Assembly (NCBI GenBank): GCA_949471785.1
Contig: CASWRE010000003.1
Location: 62,001 to 126,000, forward strand
Reading direction: 5' to 3'
DNA from: an uncultured Lachnospiraceae bacterium
GTDB taxonomy: Bacteria; Bacillota; Clostridia; Lachnospirales; Lachnospiraceae
DNA: 64,000 nucleotides
Part shown: piece by piece, positions 34,211 to 42,554 of the stretch
Layout: each line of letters starts with the position of its first letter
Position numbering within the stretch: position 1 is the stretch's first letter
Made by a program: the position numbers and the translations under genes
The notes under the pieces: model-generated
What the model was told of the DNA's origin: nothing
Database searches by the model: none
What the model saw: only the letters and a program-made list of their open reading frames with translations

Positions 34211-35236
34211 ATGGCAGCGACAATCAAGGATGTGGCAAGAGAGACGAGGCTGGCGCCTTCGACCATTTCAAAGTATATGAACGGAGGCAGAGTGCGTCGG
34301 GAAAATCAGGAAATTATAGAGAAAGCGATCCGGAAGCTGGATTATCATCCAAACAGCGCGGCCAGGGGGCTGCGCGCCCAGAAAGCGTTTACGATCGGGC
34401 TGCTGACGGGCGGGCTGGATAATCAGTTTTTTGCCAGACTGGAATGGCAGATCGAGCAGTACCTGAAAGAACGGCAGTATACCCTGTATGTATGCTGTTA
34501 CCATGACAAGATTGAGCGGGCCGAGAGGGATATGCGGTTTTTGATCCAGAAGAAAGTGGACGGCATATTGATGGTCACGATCCATGGGGCCGAGCGGTGT
34601 GTAAAGATCGCCGGGGAGAACCATATACCGATCGTGCTTCTGGACAGGGGGTTGAAAAGCCTGCCTGTGGATTACGTGATGTCCAACGCCGCTCCCGGCG
34701 TTTATGAAGCGGTAGAATATCTGATCCGCCGGGGACATGAGAAAATCGGTATGATTACAGGGATGAATTTCCATACAAGTAAAGATTACCGCTCCGGAGC
34801 AGAGGACGGATATCGGGGATTCCAGCGGGCGTTGGCGGATTATGATATCGCGCTGGATGAGGAATATCTCATAGACGGGGATTTTTCTTTTGCTTCCGGA
34901 TATCGGTGTATGCAGGAGCTCTGGAAACGGGAACGCCATCCCACGGCGTTGGTGATAGGCAATTATAATATGTGTATCGGCGCGGTGACGGCCATGCATA
35001 ATCTGGGCATCCGTGTTCCCGATGAACTGTCCGTGATTACCTTTGATGATCTGGAATTTTCAAAGATCGTGACGCCGCCTCTGACGGCGGTGGGGCAGCA
35101 GACAGACCTGATGGCAAGGGAAGCGGTGGATCTGATTCTGCGCAGGATAGACGGGGATTACTCGGATTTCCCGCGGAAAATGAAAGTGCGTACCCTGTTT
35201 ACGGAGAGAGAATCCGTGGCGACATTGTATAAATAA
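34211..35236 (+). CDS. Second LacI-family regulator
   Basis: 341 residues: helix-turn-helix TIKDVARETRLAPSTISKYMNGG, then a sugar-binding effector domain with RGHEKIGMITG and ITFDDLEFSKIV. It lies in the same direction between the permease and fucosidase genes and probably tunes the fucosidase. It is clearly related to the regulator at 29617 but not identical in its recognition helix. Confidence 0.88.
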   Translation: MAATIKDVARETRLAPSTISKYMNGGRVRRENQEIIEKAIRKLDYHPNSAARGLRAQKAFTIGLLTGGLDNQFFARLEWQIEQYLKERQYTLYVCCYHDKIERAERDMRFLIQKKVDGILMVTIHGAERCVKIAGENHIPIVLLDRGLKSLPVDYVMSNAAPGVYEAVEYLIRRGHEKIGMITGMNFHTSKDYRSGAEDGYRGFQRALADYDIALDEEYLIDGDFSFASGYRCMQELWKRERHPTALVIGNYNMCIGAVTAMHNLGIRVPDELSVITFDDLEFSKIVTPPLTAVGQQTDLMAREAVDLILRRIDGDYSDFPRKMKVRTLFTERESVATLYK

Positions 35237-35251
35237 AGGAGAATTACAATT

Positions 35252-36493
35252 ATGAGCGAAGTGACGAAACAGTGGTTTGAAAAGGAAAAGTTCGGTATGT
35301 TTATCCACTGGGGGCTTTATGCCGTCCTTGCCGGCGAGTATAAGGGGAGGCGGACGGATCACATTGCGGAGTGGATTATGAATACCTTCAATATCCCGGT
35401 GGAGGAGTACGAAAAGCTGGCGGAGCAGTTTGATCCCAGGGAGTTTGACGCGGAGGCGATTGTGAAGAAAGCCAGGGAGTGGGGTATGCGTTACCTGGTA
35501 TTCACATCCAAACATCACGAAGGCTTTGCCATGTACGATTCTAAAGTAGACGATTACAATGTGGTAAAGAAGACGCCTTACGGCAAAGACGTTGTACGGC
35601 AGCTCTCCCAGGCCTGTGAGAAATACGGTATCCGTTTCGGTATCTATTATTCCCAGGCTCAGGACTGGCATGATCCCAACGGCCTGGCCAACAATTACGA
35701 TAATTCCGCCAAGGATTATCAGTATTATCTGGATCATAAAGTGAAACCGCAGCTTCGGGAGCTGTTTACGGAATACGGGAAAATCAGCCTGATCTGGTTT
35801 GATACGCCGATGTCTACAACGCCGGAACAGAGCAGAGAACTGGTAGAACTGGTCAAATCTCTGCAGCCGGACTGTGTGGTCAGCGGAAGGATCGGCAATG
35901 AAGCGGGCGACTACATCACCACCGGAGATAATACGATTCCCCGTTTGCCCTATGATAAAGGAGCCTGGGAGCTTCCCGCTACGGTTAATGATACCTGGGG
36001 ATACAATAAGTTTGACCACAAGTGGAAAAGCGCCGATGAAATTATCCGTCTGCTGCTGAAAGCGGTGAGCAGGGGCGGCAATTACCTCCTGAATGTGGGG
36101 CCGGACGCCCAGGGGCGTATTCCGGATGCCTGTGTGGCTGTCCTGGATGAAGTGGGAAAATATGTCAGCGGTAATGCGGAGGCGATCTACGATACCAGCA
36201 TTACAGCGGTGTATCCCTATGAACTGGACTGGGCGGAATTTACCCATAAAGAGCATAAACTGTATGTACATATTTTGAAACCGAAGAGTATCATTGAACT
36301 GCAGAACATCGCCAATGAGGTAACGCGCGCGTACCTGGTGGAGACGAAAGAAGATTATAACGTGAAGTGTGAGAAGTCCTGTGAGGGTGCGTCCTATATC
36401 TCCGTGGAGCTTCCGGAGACAATGTGGGATCGAAAGAATTATTGTGTTTGCCTGGAATTTGAAGAAGCGGAACCGATTTTTGAGGCGATTTAA
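35252..36493 (+). CDS. GH29 alpha-L-fucosidase
   Basis: 413 residues. Residues 1-~340 are the GH29 barrel: FGMFIHWGLYAV, TSKHHEGFAMYDS and LIWFDTP with catalytic nucleophile Asp184; a small C-terminal beta domain follows. There is no signal peptide, so it acts on imported fucosylated oligosaccharides. AAAGGAG precedes the ATG. It sits behind an ABC importer and LacI regulator. The acid/base residue cannot be assigned with confidence from sequence alone in this family. Confidence 0.9.
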   Translation: MSEVTKQWFEKEKFGMFIHWGLYAVLAGEYKGRRTDHIAEWIMNTFNIPVEEYEKLAEQFDPREFDAEAIVKKAREWGMRYLVFTSKHHEGFAMYDSKVDDYNVVKKTPYGKDVVRQLSQACEKYGIRFGIYYSQAQDWHDPNGLANNYDNSAKDYQYYLDHKVKPQLRELFTEYGKISLIWFDTPMSTTPEQSRELVELVKSLQPDCVVSGRIGNEAGDYITTGDNTIPRLPYDKGAWELPATVNDTWGYNKFDHKWKSADEIIRLLLKAVSRGGNYLLNVGPDAQGRIPDACVAVLDEVGKYVSGNAEAIYDTSITAVYPYELDWAEFTHKEHKLYVHILKPKSIIELQNIANEVTRAYLVETKEDYNVKCEKSCEGASYISVELPETMWDRKNYCVCLEFEEAEPIFEAI

Positions 36494-36514
36494 GGCAACA
36501 GAAGGAGACAGAAT

Positions 36515-37370
36515 ATGAACAGTAAAGAGCGTGTGAGGGCGGCGATCGAGCACAGACAGCCGGATCGCTGCGCTTCCACCATGCAGTGTGTGGAGACCGC
36601 GTGGGAAAAGCTGAAGAAACACTTTGGTACGAGGGATATCGATACGATACTGGAAAAGCTTGCGATTGATACACGGATCATGGATTTGCCCCCGTATATC
36701 GGGCCGGAGCTTCCCCGGGTGACGGGGTCGACGGGAGAGACAGAGTATACCCATCCGTTCGGCTATCGGTACGTGCACAAGTGGAACGGGGTGGAATATA
36801 ACGAGCATCCGGTATATTTTCCGCTCCAGAAAGTAGAGACGCTTAAGGAACTGGAAAAATTTCAGGATTGGCCCAATCCGGACCATTTCGATTATGAGGC
36901 GGTGAAACGCTTTTGCGACCGGCATGGGGATAAGGCGATCCGGGTGGGCTGGCCGGGGCCCTATCAGGTATTTACGTATTTTTGCCGGGTATACCCGGCG
37001 GCTGGTAGAACTGGCCCATAAGAATAACGCCTATTACCTGCAGCATTCCTGCGGCGGCGTGAGGGATATCATTCCCAACCTGATCTCCTGCGGCGTGGAT
37101 ATTCTGGAGCCGCTGCAGAAGGTGCCGGGTATGGAGCCGGCAAAGTTGAAAAAGGATTTCGGCGGACAGATTGCCTTCCAGGGAGGCGTGGATACGCAGA
37201 ATCTCCTGCCTTTTGGAAAGTCGGAAGAGGTCAGAGCCGAGACGGAGCATATCATCGAGATCATGAATCAGGACGGCGGCTATATTCTCTGTTCCAGTCA
37301 GGATTTTGAGGGGGATGTGCCGGTGGAAAATATTTTGGCCGTATATGAGGCGAGAAAGAAATTTTTATAA
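36515..37370 (+). pseudogene. URO-D family protein with internal deletion and frameshift
   Basis: The N-terminal half (NSKERVRAAIEHRQPDR to VGWPGPYQVFTYF) is in one frame; the C-terminal half (YTRRLVELAHKNNAYYLQHSCGG to AVYEARKKFL) is in another. Compared with the intact relative at 46481 (328 aa), about 70-75 central residues are missing. The join lies at a perfect 16-base palindrome (36984-36999). The family resembles uroporphyrinogen decarboxylase and cobamide methyltransferases. The product is almost certainly non-functional unless the assembly is wrong. Confidence 0.8.
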
Positions 37371-37388
37371 ATGAATGATTGTCAGGCG

Positions 37389-37430
37389 ATTCCGGGCCGC
37401 GGTTTTATCAACCGCGGCCCGGAATTATCT
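37389..37430 (+). terminator. Terminator after the URO-D remnant
   Basis: A 16-base perfect stem (37389-37404 with 37410-37425) around the loop TTATC, followed by a short T-containing tail. The strong stem also lies just beyond the stop of the leftward metA and may serve both. Confidence 0.8.
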
Positions 37431-37450
37431 GTATATAAGGCAGAAAAAAT

Positions 37451-38371
37451 TCAGTGAATTTCTTTGACATCGTAGGGTGTGCTCTGATAGACATAAAAGT
37501 TCAGCCAATTGGAGTACAAAAGCTGGCCGGTGGAACGCCAGGTGACGACGGGAGCTCTTTCAGGGTCGTCCCCGGGAAAATAGTTTTTCGGCAGATCCAC
37601 GGAGGTGAGCCCTTTTTCCATATCCCGGAAATATTCCAGGGACAGGGTATCGGCGTCATACTCGGCGTGGCAGGTGACGAAAAACTGGCGGCTGTCTCTG
37701 GATTTGGCGATGGCCAGACTGCCCTCTTCGGTGGTGGCCATGACCTCCAGGGCGTCGACGGCCATGACGTCGCTGAGGCGTACATCTGTAGCCCGGGAGT
37801 GGGGAGCCATGAACGTATCGTCAAAACCGCGGAACAGCGGGGATGTCCTTTTCAGGATTCTGTGGGGATAGATCCCGAAAAGTTTTTGCGCCAGATCCTG
37901 CTTTTGGATGCCGTAATGGTAGTAGAGCCCCGCATAAGCGCCCCAGCAGAGATAGAAGGTACAGTGAACATGGCTTTTGGTCCATTCCATAATCCGGCAG
38001 ATTTCGTCCCAGTAGGCAACGCCCTCGCAGGGAACATAGTCCAGGGGAGCCCCTGTGATGATCATGCCGTCGTACCGTTTGTCTTTGATTTGGTCAAAGG
38101 TATAGTAAAACTGGGCCATATGGCTGGGATCGGCATGGGTGGACTGATAGCTGGCAGTCTGCAGGAATTCCACCTGAATCTGCAGGGGCGTGTTGGACAG
38201 CTTCCTGAGAAGCTGGGTCTCGGTGACGATTTTGGTGGGCATCAGATTCAGGATCAGCACGTTTAGCGGACGGATATCCTGGTGGATGGCCCGGTATTCG
38301 GTCATGACGAAAATATTTTCAGATTCCAGTATGGCGTGAGCCGGCAGGGAATCGGGAATTCGGATAGGCAT
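37451..38371 (-). CDS. metA: Homoserine O-acyltransferase MetA
   Basis: 306 residues. It acylates homoserine in methionine synthesis. Seen: PLNVLILNLMPTKIVTETQLLR, TGAPLDYVPCEGVAYW and HCTFYLCWGAYAG with the expected catalytic Cys142; further on HSRATDVR and CHAEYDADTLSLEY. Residue 111, which in the family separates acetyl-CoA (Glu) from succinyl-CoA (Gly) users, is Asp here. An acidic residue suggests acetyl-CoA (inference). The frame is open upstream, but GAGAGGAG before ATG 38371 gives the standard N terminus MPIRIPDSLPA. Confidence 0.92.
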   Translation of the reverse strand: MPIRIPDSLPAHAILESENIFVMTEYRAIHQDIRPLNVLILNLMPTKIVTETQLLRKLSNTPLQIQVEFLQTASYQSTHADPSHMAQFYYTFDQIKDKRYDGMIITGAPLDYVPCEGVAYWDEICRIMEWTKSHVHCTFYLCWGAYAGLYYHYGIQKQDLAQKLFGIYPHRILKRTSPLFRGFDDTFMAPHSRATDVRLSDVMAVDALEVMATTEEGSLAIAKSRDSRQFFVTCHAEYDADTLSLEYFRDMEKGLTSVDLPKNYFPGDDPERAPVVTWRSTGQLLYSNWLNFYVYQSTPYDVKEIH

Positions 38372-38449
38372 ACGCTCTCCTCTCTGGGCATCCGCAGGGA
38401 TGCCGGTATATTTTTCCGCGCGGAATATGGTTGAGTCCGCGCAAGCCCC

Positions 38450-38478
38450 ATTATAACCGTTTTGTCTATTCTTGGCAA
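38450..38478 (-). promoter_or_regulatory. metA promoter
   Basis: On the leftward strand TTGCCA and a perfect TATAAT, 17 bases apart. Confidence 0.8.
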
Positions 38479-38583
38479 CCGCCGTTTTATATGTCCGTTT
38501 TGGCTTAAAGTGACAAAAAAATAAAATAAATGGCAATAATCATTATTGAATTCAATTATGGAATATTAGTGAGCGGAAAATAG

Positions 38584-38603
38584 AATTGATGAAATTATCA
38601 ATT
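38584..38603. promoter_or_regulatory. Inverted repeat before the CUT2 transporter operon
   Basis: AATTGAT-N6-ATCAATT. With a second perfect palindrome ATTGAATTCAAT at 38545-38556 it may form an operator pair; regulator unknown (the LysR at 50875 is a candidate). Confidence 0.4.
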
Positions 38604-38682
38604 TTGGTAAACTTAATATATATTCATATCGGCAGAGTGACATGCAAATGCCCGCCGAAAGAAATTTATAAGGAGGAAAATT

Positions 38683-39846
38683 ATGAGAAGAAAACTAATG
38701 GCAGTTTTGCTGGGGATGACAATGATTGCGGGTCTTGCGGCATGCGGCTCGTCTTCGCAGACGGCGGAAACACCGGCTTCTTCGGGAGCGGGGGGAAGCG
38801 CGGCCGGGTCAGATACACCGGTTTCTTCGGAAGCGGAGAAAAGCGCGGCGGAGACAGAAACCTCCGGCGCGGTTGGGGATACGAACGGCGACGGGGATAT
38901 TGTGATTGCGCTGATGATGAAATCCATGGCTTCGGAGTGGAATCAGAGTATTGAGGAGGATCTGAAGAAACTCGGTGAAGAAAAAGGGTATACGCTGCTC
39001 ACCTTTGACGCCGACGGGGATTCCGCTAAACAGCTGGACCAGCTCAACGACGCGATCAACCAGGGGGTGGATGCGATTTTCATGCATATCGCGGATGAGG
39101 GTATTGCAGAAGCGGCGGCGGAAGCAGTGGCGGAGGCTGGTATCCCCATGGTCGGCGAGTCTCTTCCGGTAAAAGACGGCGACGGCAACTGGCTGTGTCC
39201 CTGTGCGGTTCTGGACGCGGCAGGCTGTGGAACCGTCGCGGCAGACTGGGTAGCCGATAACTGGGCATCCACAGGCGTTGATCTTGGCGATCCGTCCAAA
39301 GTGGGCGTTGCCCTGGTAACCAATACGCTGACGGAAAATGCCGTCCTCCGTCATGAAGGAGCCAAAGCGCAGCTGCAGAAAAAAATGCCGGATATTCCCG
39401 AGGACAACTATTTCATTGTCGATATATCCGCAGGATCTAATGATTATGTGGAAGGCGGATACAATGAGACCAGCGCTGTCCTCACCGCCCATCAGGATAT
39501 GAAATCCTGGGTCGTGATCGGCGTCCAGGATGACTATGCCCTCGGCGCATGCCGCGCTATCGAGGAAAATGGCAATACCGACAATACGATTCTCGTCAGC
39601 CTTGGCGGCGAGCAGGCCATTCCGGAGTGGGACGGCGGAACGACCAAACCCTGGTATGCAACCGTATATTACAGCTCCATGGATTTCGTGGAGCCCTGTG
39701 TGGAGGGGCTTCTGTCCGTGGTAAACGGGGGAGCCACCCTTGAGAGCGTTTTCTCGGATAATCTGGAAGAAGGACAGACTTACGGCACAAAACTGATCTC
39801 CGGCCATGGGATCACATACGATGATTATAAAGAGTATGTCGGCTGA
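38683..39846 (+). CDS. CUT2-type ABC transporter substrate-binding lipoprotein
   Basis: 387 residues. Lipobox GLAAC (Cys21), an Ala/Ser/Glu-rich linker to ~70, then a type-1 periplasmic binding fold of the ribose/galactose-binding group: IVIALMMKSMASEWNQSIEEDL, QLDQLNDAINQGVDAIFMH. AGGAGGAAA precedes the ATG. It belongs with the ATPase and permease that follow. Although CUT2 systems usually import sugars, the downstream genes are not sugar enzymes, so the ligand may be a glycoside or a non-sugar. Confidence 0.88.
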   Translation: MRRKLMAVLLGMTMIAGLAACGSSSQTAETPASSGAGGSAAGSDTPVSSEAEKSAAETETSGAVGDTNGDGDIVIALMMKSMASEWNQSIEEDLKKLGEEKGYTLLTFDADGDSAKQLDQLNDAINQGVDAIFMHIADEGIAEAAAEAVAEAGIPMVGESLPVKDGDGNWLCPCAVLDAAGCGTVAADWVADNWASTGVDLGDPSKVGVALVTNTLTENAVLRHEGAKAQLQKKMPDIPEDNYFIVDISAGSNDYVEGGYNETSAVLTAHQDMKSWVVIGVQDDYALGACRAIEENGNTDNTILVSLGGEQAIPEWDGGTTKPWYATVYYSSMDFVEPCVEGLLSVVNGGATLESVFSDNLEEGQTYGTKLISGHGITYDDYKEYVG

Positions 39847-39952
39847 CAGGCCGGAAAAACAATGGCTGTCATGGCGTAAAAGATCGGAAATGCTTCCCAT
39901 GTGAGTGGAAAGCATCTTTCATACAGACGCAGGCAACATGGGAGAGGAATAC

Positions 39953-41452
39953 ATGGAACACGAATTATTGTTAAAAAATATTTCAAAATCTTTTTCCGGG
40001 GTTCAGGCGCTTAAGGATATCACGTTTCAGGCGAAGAGCGGGGAAATCGTTGCCCTGTTGGGAGAGAACGGCGCCGGGAAAAGTACTCTGCTGAAAATTA
40101 TGAGCGGCGTTTACTTTCAGGATGCGGGTGAGATTTATCTGGACGGACAACAAATGCATTTTACTTCTCCTCTAGATGCGATCAGGAGCGGTATCAATAT
40201 TATTTACCAGGAGAGGCAGCTTGTGTATGATCTCACGGTAATGGAAAATGTATATATGGAAAATATCCCCGCGAAAAACGGCTTCGTTGATTACAAAAAC
40301 GCAAATGCCCGCACCCAGGCGCTGATCGATATGTTTGGCCTGCCGTTTAAGGCAACAGATAAGGTATCTTCTCTGAATGTGGCCCATCAGCAGATGGTGG
40401 AGATCATCAAAGCTGTCAGAAGAAAGTGTCCCGTGATCGCTTTTGACGAGCCGACGGCGCCGCTGACGGATTCAGAGATTGAGGGCCTGTATAAGATTAT
40501 CCGGAAACTTCGGGAAGAGGGTAAGATCATTCTGTACGTATCCCACAGGCTTCAGGAATTATTTGATCTGACGGACAGAGTCGTTGTTATGAAGGACGGC
40601 GTCCATGTGACAACGGTCCATACATCGGAAGTCACTTCCCAGGATCTCGTAAGGTATATGGTGGGCCGCGACCTGGGCGATATCTATGACAGGCTCGACC
40701 GGTGCACAAAAATAGGGGAAACGCTTCTTGAAGTAAAGAATCTGAATAATAAATGGCTCAAAGACGTCAGCTTTTCACTTCATGAAGGCGAGGTTCTTGG
40801 ATTTGCGGGACTGATAGGCGCCGGACGGACGGAGACTATGCGCGCGATTTTCGGGGTGGACAAACTGGACTCCGGACAAATATTGATCGGGGGCAGAGAG
40901 GTCAGTATCCGCTCGCCGAAAGAGGCCATGAAATACGGTATCGGCCTGTGCCCGGAAGACCGCAAACATCAGGGGTTGGTCCTGGGGATGAATGTCAGGG
41001 AGAATATCTCCATGTCTGTCCTGCCCTCGGTGGTAAAGAATCATTTTCTGAACCGGCAGCTGGAAGAGGAGCTGGCAGACAAAGTGATTAAACAGTTTAG
41101 CATTAAAACGCCCACGTCAGGGAAAGTGGTTAAGGAATTGTCTGGCGGTAATCAGCAGAAGGTGATTCTGGGCCGCTGGATCTCCACGAATCCCAAAATC
41201 CTTATTCTGGATGAGCCGACTAAGGGGATTGATGTCGGTGCAAAGGCGGAGATTTACCAGACGGTCCATGATCTGGCAAAGGCGGGGATCGGCGTGATCT
41301 TCATTTCTTCGGAACTTACGGAAGTGATTAACGTCTGTGAGAATATTGTTGTCATGTACGAAGGAAGAATAACGGCGCAGCTAAATCGTGAAAAAGACCA
41401 TGTTGCGGAAGAAACGGTTCTTTCTGCGGCTATGGATCATCTGAACAAGTGA
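39953..41452 (+). CDS. CUT2-type ABC transporter double ATPase (RbsA/MglA-like)
   Basis: 499 residues with two nucleotide-binding domains: Walker A GENGAGKST near residue 40 and signature LNVAHQQMVEI in the first, GLIGAGRTETMRAIFG and LSGGNQQKVILGRW in the second, with LDEPTKGIDVGAKAEIY as its Walker B. GGGAGAGG at 39940-39947 supports ATG 39953 rather than the upstream GTG 39905. The first half has a less standard signature, which is normal for RbsA-type proteins. Confidence 0.92.
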   Translation: MEHELLLKNISKSFSGVQALKDITFQAKSGEIVALLGENGAGKSTLLKIMSGVYFQDAGEIYLDGQQMHFTSPLDAIRSGINIIYQERQLVYDLTVMENVYMENIPAKNGFVDYKNANARTQALIDMFGLPFKATDKVSSLNVAHQQMVEIIKAVRRKCPVIAFDEPTAPLTDSEIEGLYKIIRKLREEGKIILYVSHRLQELFDLTDRVVVMKDGVHVTTVHTSEVTSQDLVRYMVGRDLGDIYDRLDRCTKIGETLLEVKNLNNKWLKDVSFSLHEGEVLGFAGLIGAGRTETMRAIFGVDKLDSGQILIGGREVSIRSPKEAMKYGIGLCPEDRKHQGLVLGMNVRENISMSVLPSVVKNHFLNRQLEEELADKVIKQFSIKTPTSGKVVKELSGGNQQKVILGRWISTNPKILILDEPTKGIDVGAKAEIYQTVHDLAKAGIGVIFISSELTEVINVCENIVVMYEGRITAQLNREKDHVAEETVLSAAMDHLNK

Positions 41453-41462
41453 GAAGGTGGTT

Positions 41463-42434
41463 ATGATGGGTGAAAAAAGGAAAAAAAGTTTTGTAGATGT
41501 GGTACTCGGGTCGAACAGCATGACTCTGTTTGTCATCTGGGTAATTGTTATTCTCGTATTTTCTGTGATGAATGCCAATTATCATACGCTGCAGAATACG
41601 ACGAATATATTTTATTCGGCCACGACGGTTGGGCTGATGGCCATAGGTGAAACGTTTTTGATCATTGCGGGCCATATGGATCTTTCCATTTCCGCGCTGG
41701 CAGCCATGAACGGCGTGATCGTCGCCCTTCTCATACAGGCGGGTATCCCATGGCCGGCGGCGCTTCTGATCGGCCTGGCCATCGGCGCGGCGGTGGGCGT
41801 GGTGAATTCTGCGCTGGCGAATGTGTTCAATATTCAGCCGTTTATTGCGACCCTTGCCGTTTCACAGATCTGTGAAGGCGTCGGCTACATCCTCTCCGAC
41901 GGCCGTCCGATACCGATCCGCGACCGCGCGTTCATCAGTCTGGGCACCTATAAAATCGGCGGAATAGTCCCGATACCGGTGCTTATCCTGTTGGCTTTCT
42001 TTATTTTCTGCGGCGTCATTCTGAAGAAGACGACCTTTGGCAGAAAGATTTACATTATCGGCGGGAACAGAGAGGCTGCTCATCTGGCCGGTATTGACCC
42101 GAAGAAAATTTCTACGGTTCTGTATATTCTTTCTTCCCTGATCGGCGCGCTGGCGGGCGGTATACTGGCGGCCAGAATGCATACCGGGCAGCCCACGGCC
42201 TGTGCGGGCGCGGATCTGGACGCGATCACGGCGGCTATTCTCGGCGGAGTCGCCCTTTCCGGCGGCAAAGGCGATATGCTGGGCTGTTTCATCGGCCTGA
42301 TGATCATTCAATGTTTCAATACGGGTCTGTCCGTCATCGGCGTATCCTCTTTCTGGCAGTCCGTGGCCAAAGGACTCCTCCTGATTATGGCTCTGATTCT
42401 GGACTATGTCCGTATGAAGAGAATGGAGCAGTGA
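41463..42434 (+). CDS. CUT2-type ABC transporter permease (RbsC-like)
   Basis: 323 residues and about eight to ten helices. ATTVGLMAIGETFLIIAGHMDLSISALAAMNG and FNIQPFIATLAVSQICEGVGYIL are typical of ribose-type permeases, and GGNREAAHLAGIDPKK is the cytoplasmic coupling loop. AGAAGG precedes ATG 41463; ATG 41466 and GTG 41457 are alternatives. It is the last transporter gene; the catabolic genes begin 120 bases later. Confidence 0.9.
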   Translation: MMGEKRKKSFVDVVLGSNSMTLFVIWVIVILVFSVMNANYHTLQNTTNIFYSATTVGLMAIGETFLIIAGHMDLSISALAAMNGVIVALLIQAGIPWPAALLIGLAIGAAVGVVNSALANVFNIQPFIATLAVSQICEGVGYILSDGRPIPIRDRAFISLGTYKIGGIVPIPVLILLAFFIFCGVILKKTTFGRKIYIIGGNREAAHLAGIDPKKISTVLYILSSLIGALAGGILAARMHTGQPTACAGADLDAITAAILGGVALSGGKGDMLGCFIGLMIIQCFNTGLSVIGVSSFWQSVAKGLLLIMALILDYVRMKRMEQ

Positions 42435-42554
42435 TCCAGATCGTTTCTTTTCTGGAATAGAGAGCTAAGTGAAAACGAATTGAACGGCAGCTTCGGGGAG
42501 GGTAACATAAAACCATAAAAGATATTCAATACTTAGAAAAAAGGAGATCAAGCT

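Larger units (their letters stand above)
38372..38682. other. 311-base divergent promoter region, metA to CUT2 binding protein
   Basis: The left part is the metA leader, with two hairpins (arms GGCATCC/GGATGCC at 38386-38403 and GCGCGGA/TCCGCGC near 38418-38442) and the metA promoter. The right part is AT-rich with two inverted repeats (38545-38556 and 38584-38603) upstream of the rightward transporter operon. No S-box or T-box was recognised. Confidence 0.65.

Noticed and set aside
35060-36925. 621-codon leftward frame opposite the LacI and fucosidase genes
   Set aside because: It runs across three well-supported rightward genes and shows no domain signature.
38402-38478. metA leader checked for an S-box or T-box
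   Set aside because: Only two simple hairpins; no S-box core and no T-box specifier or anti-terminator sequence was recognised.
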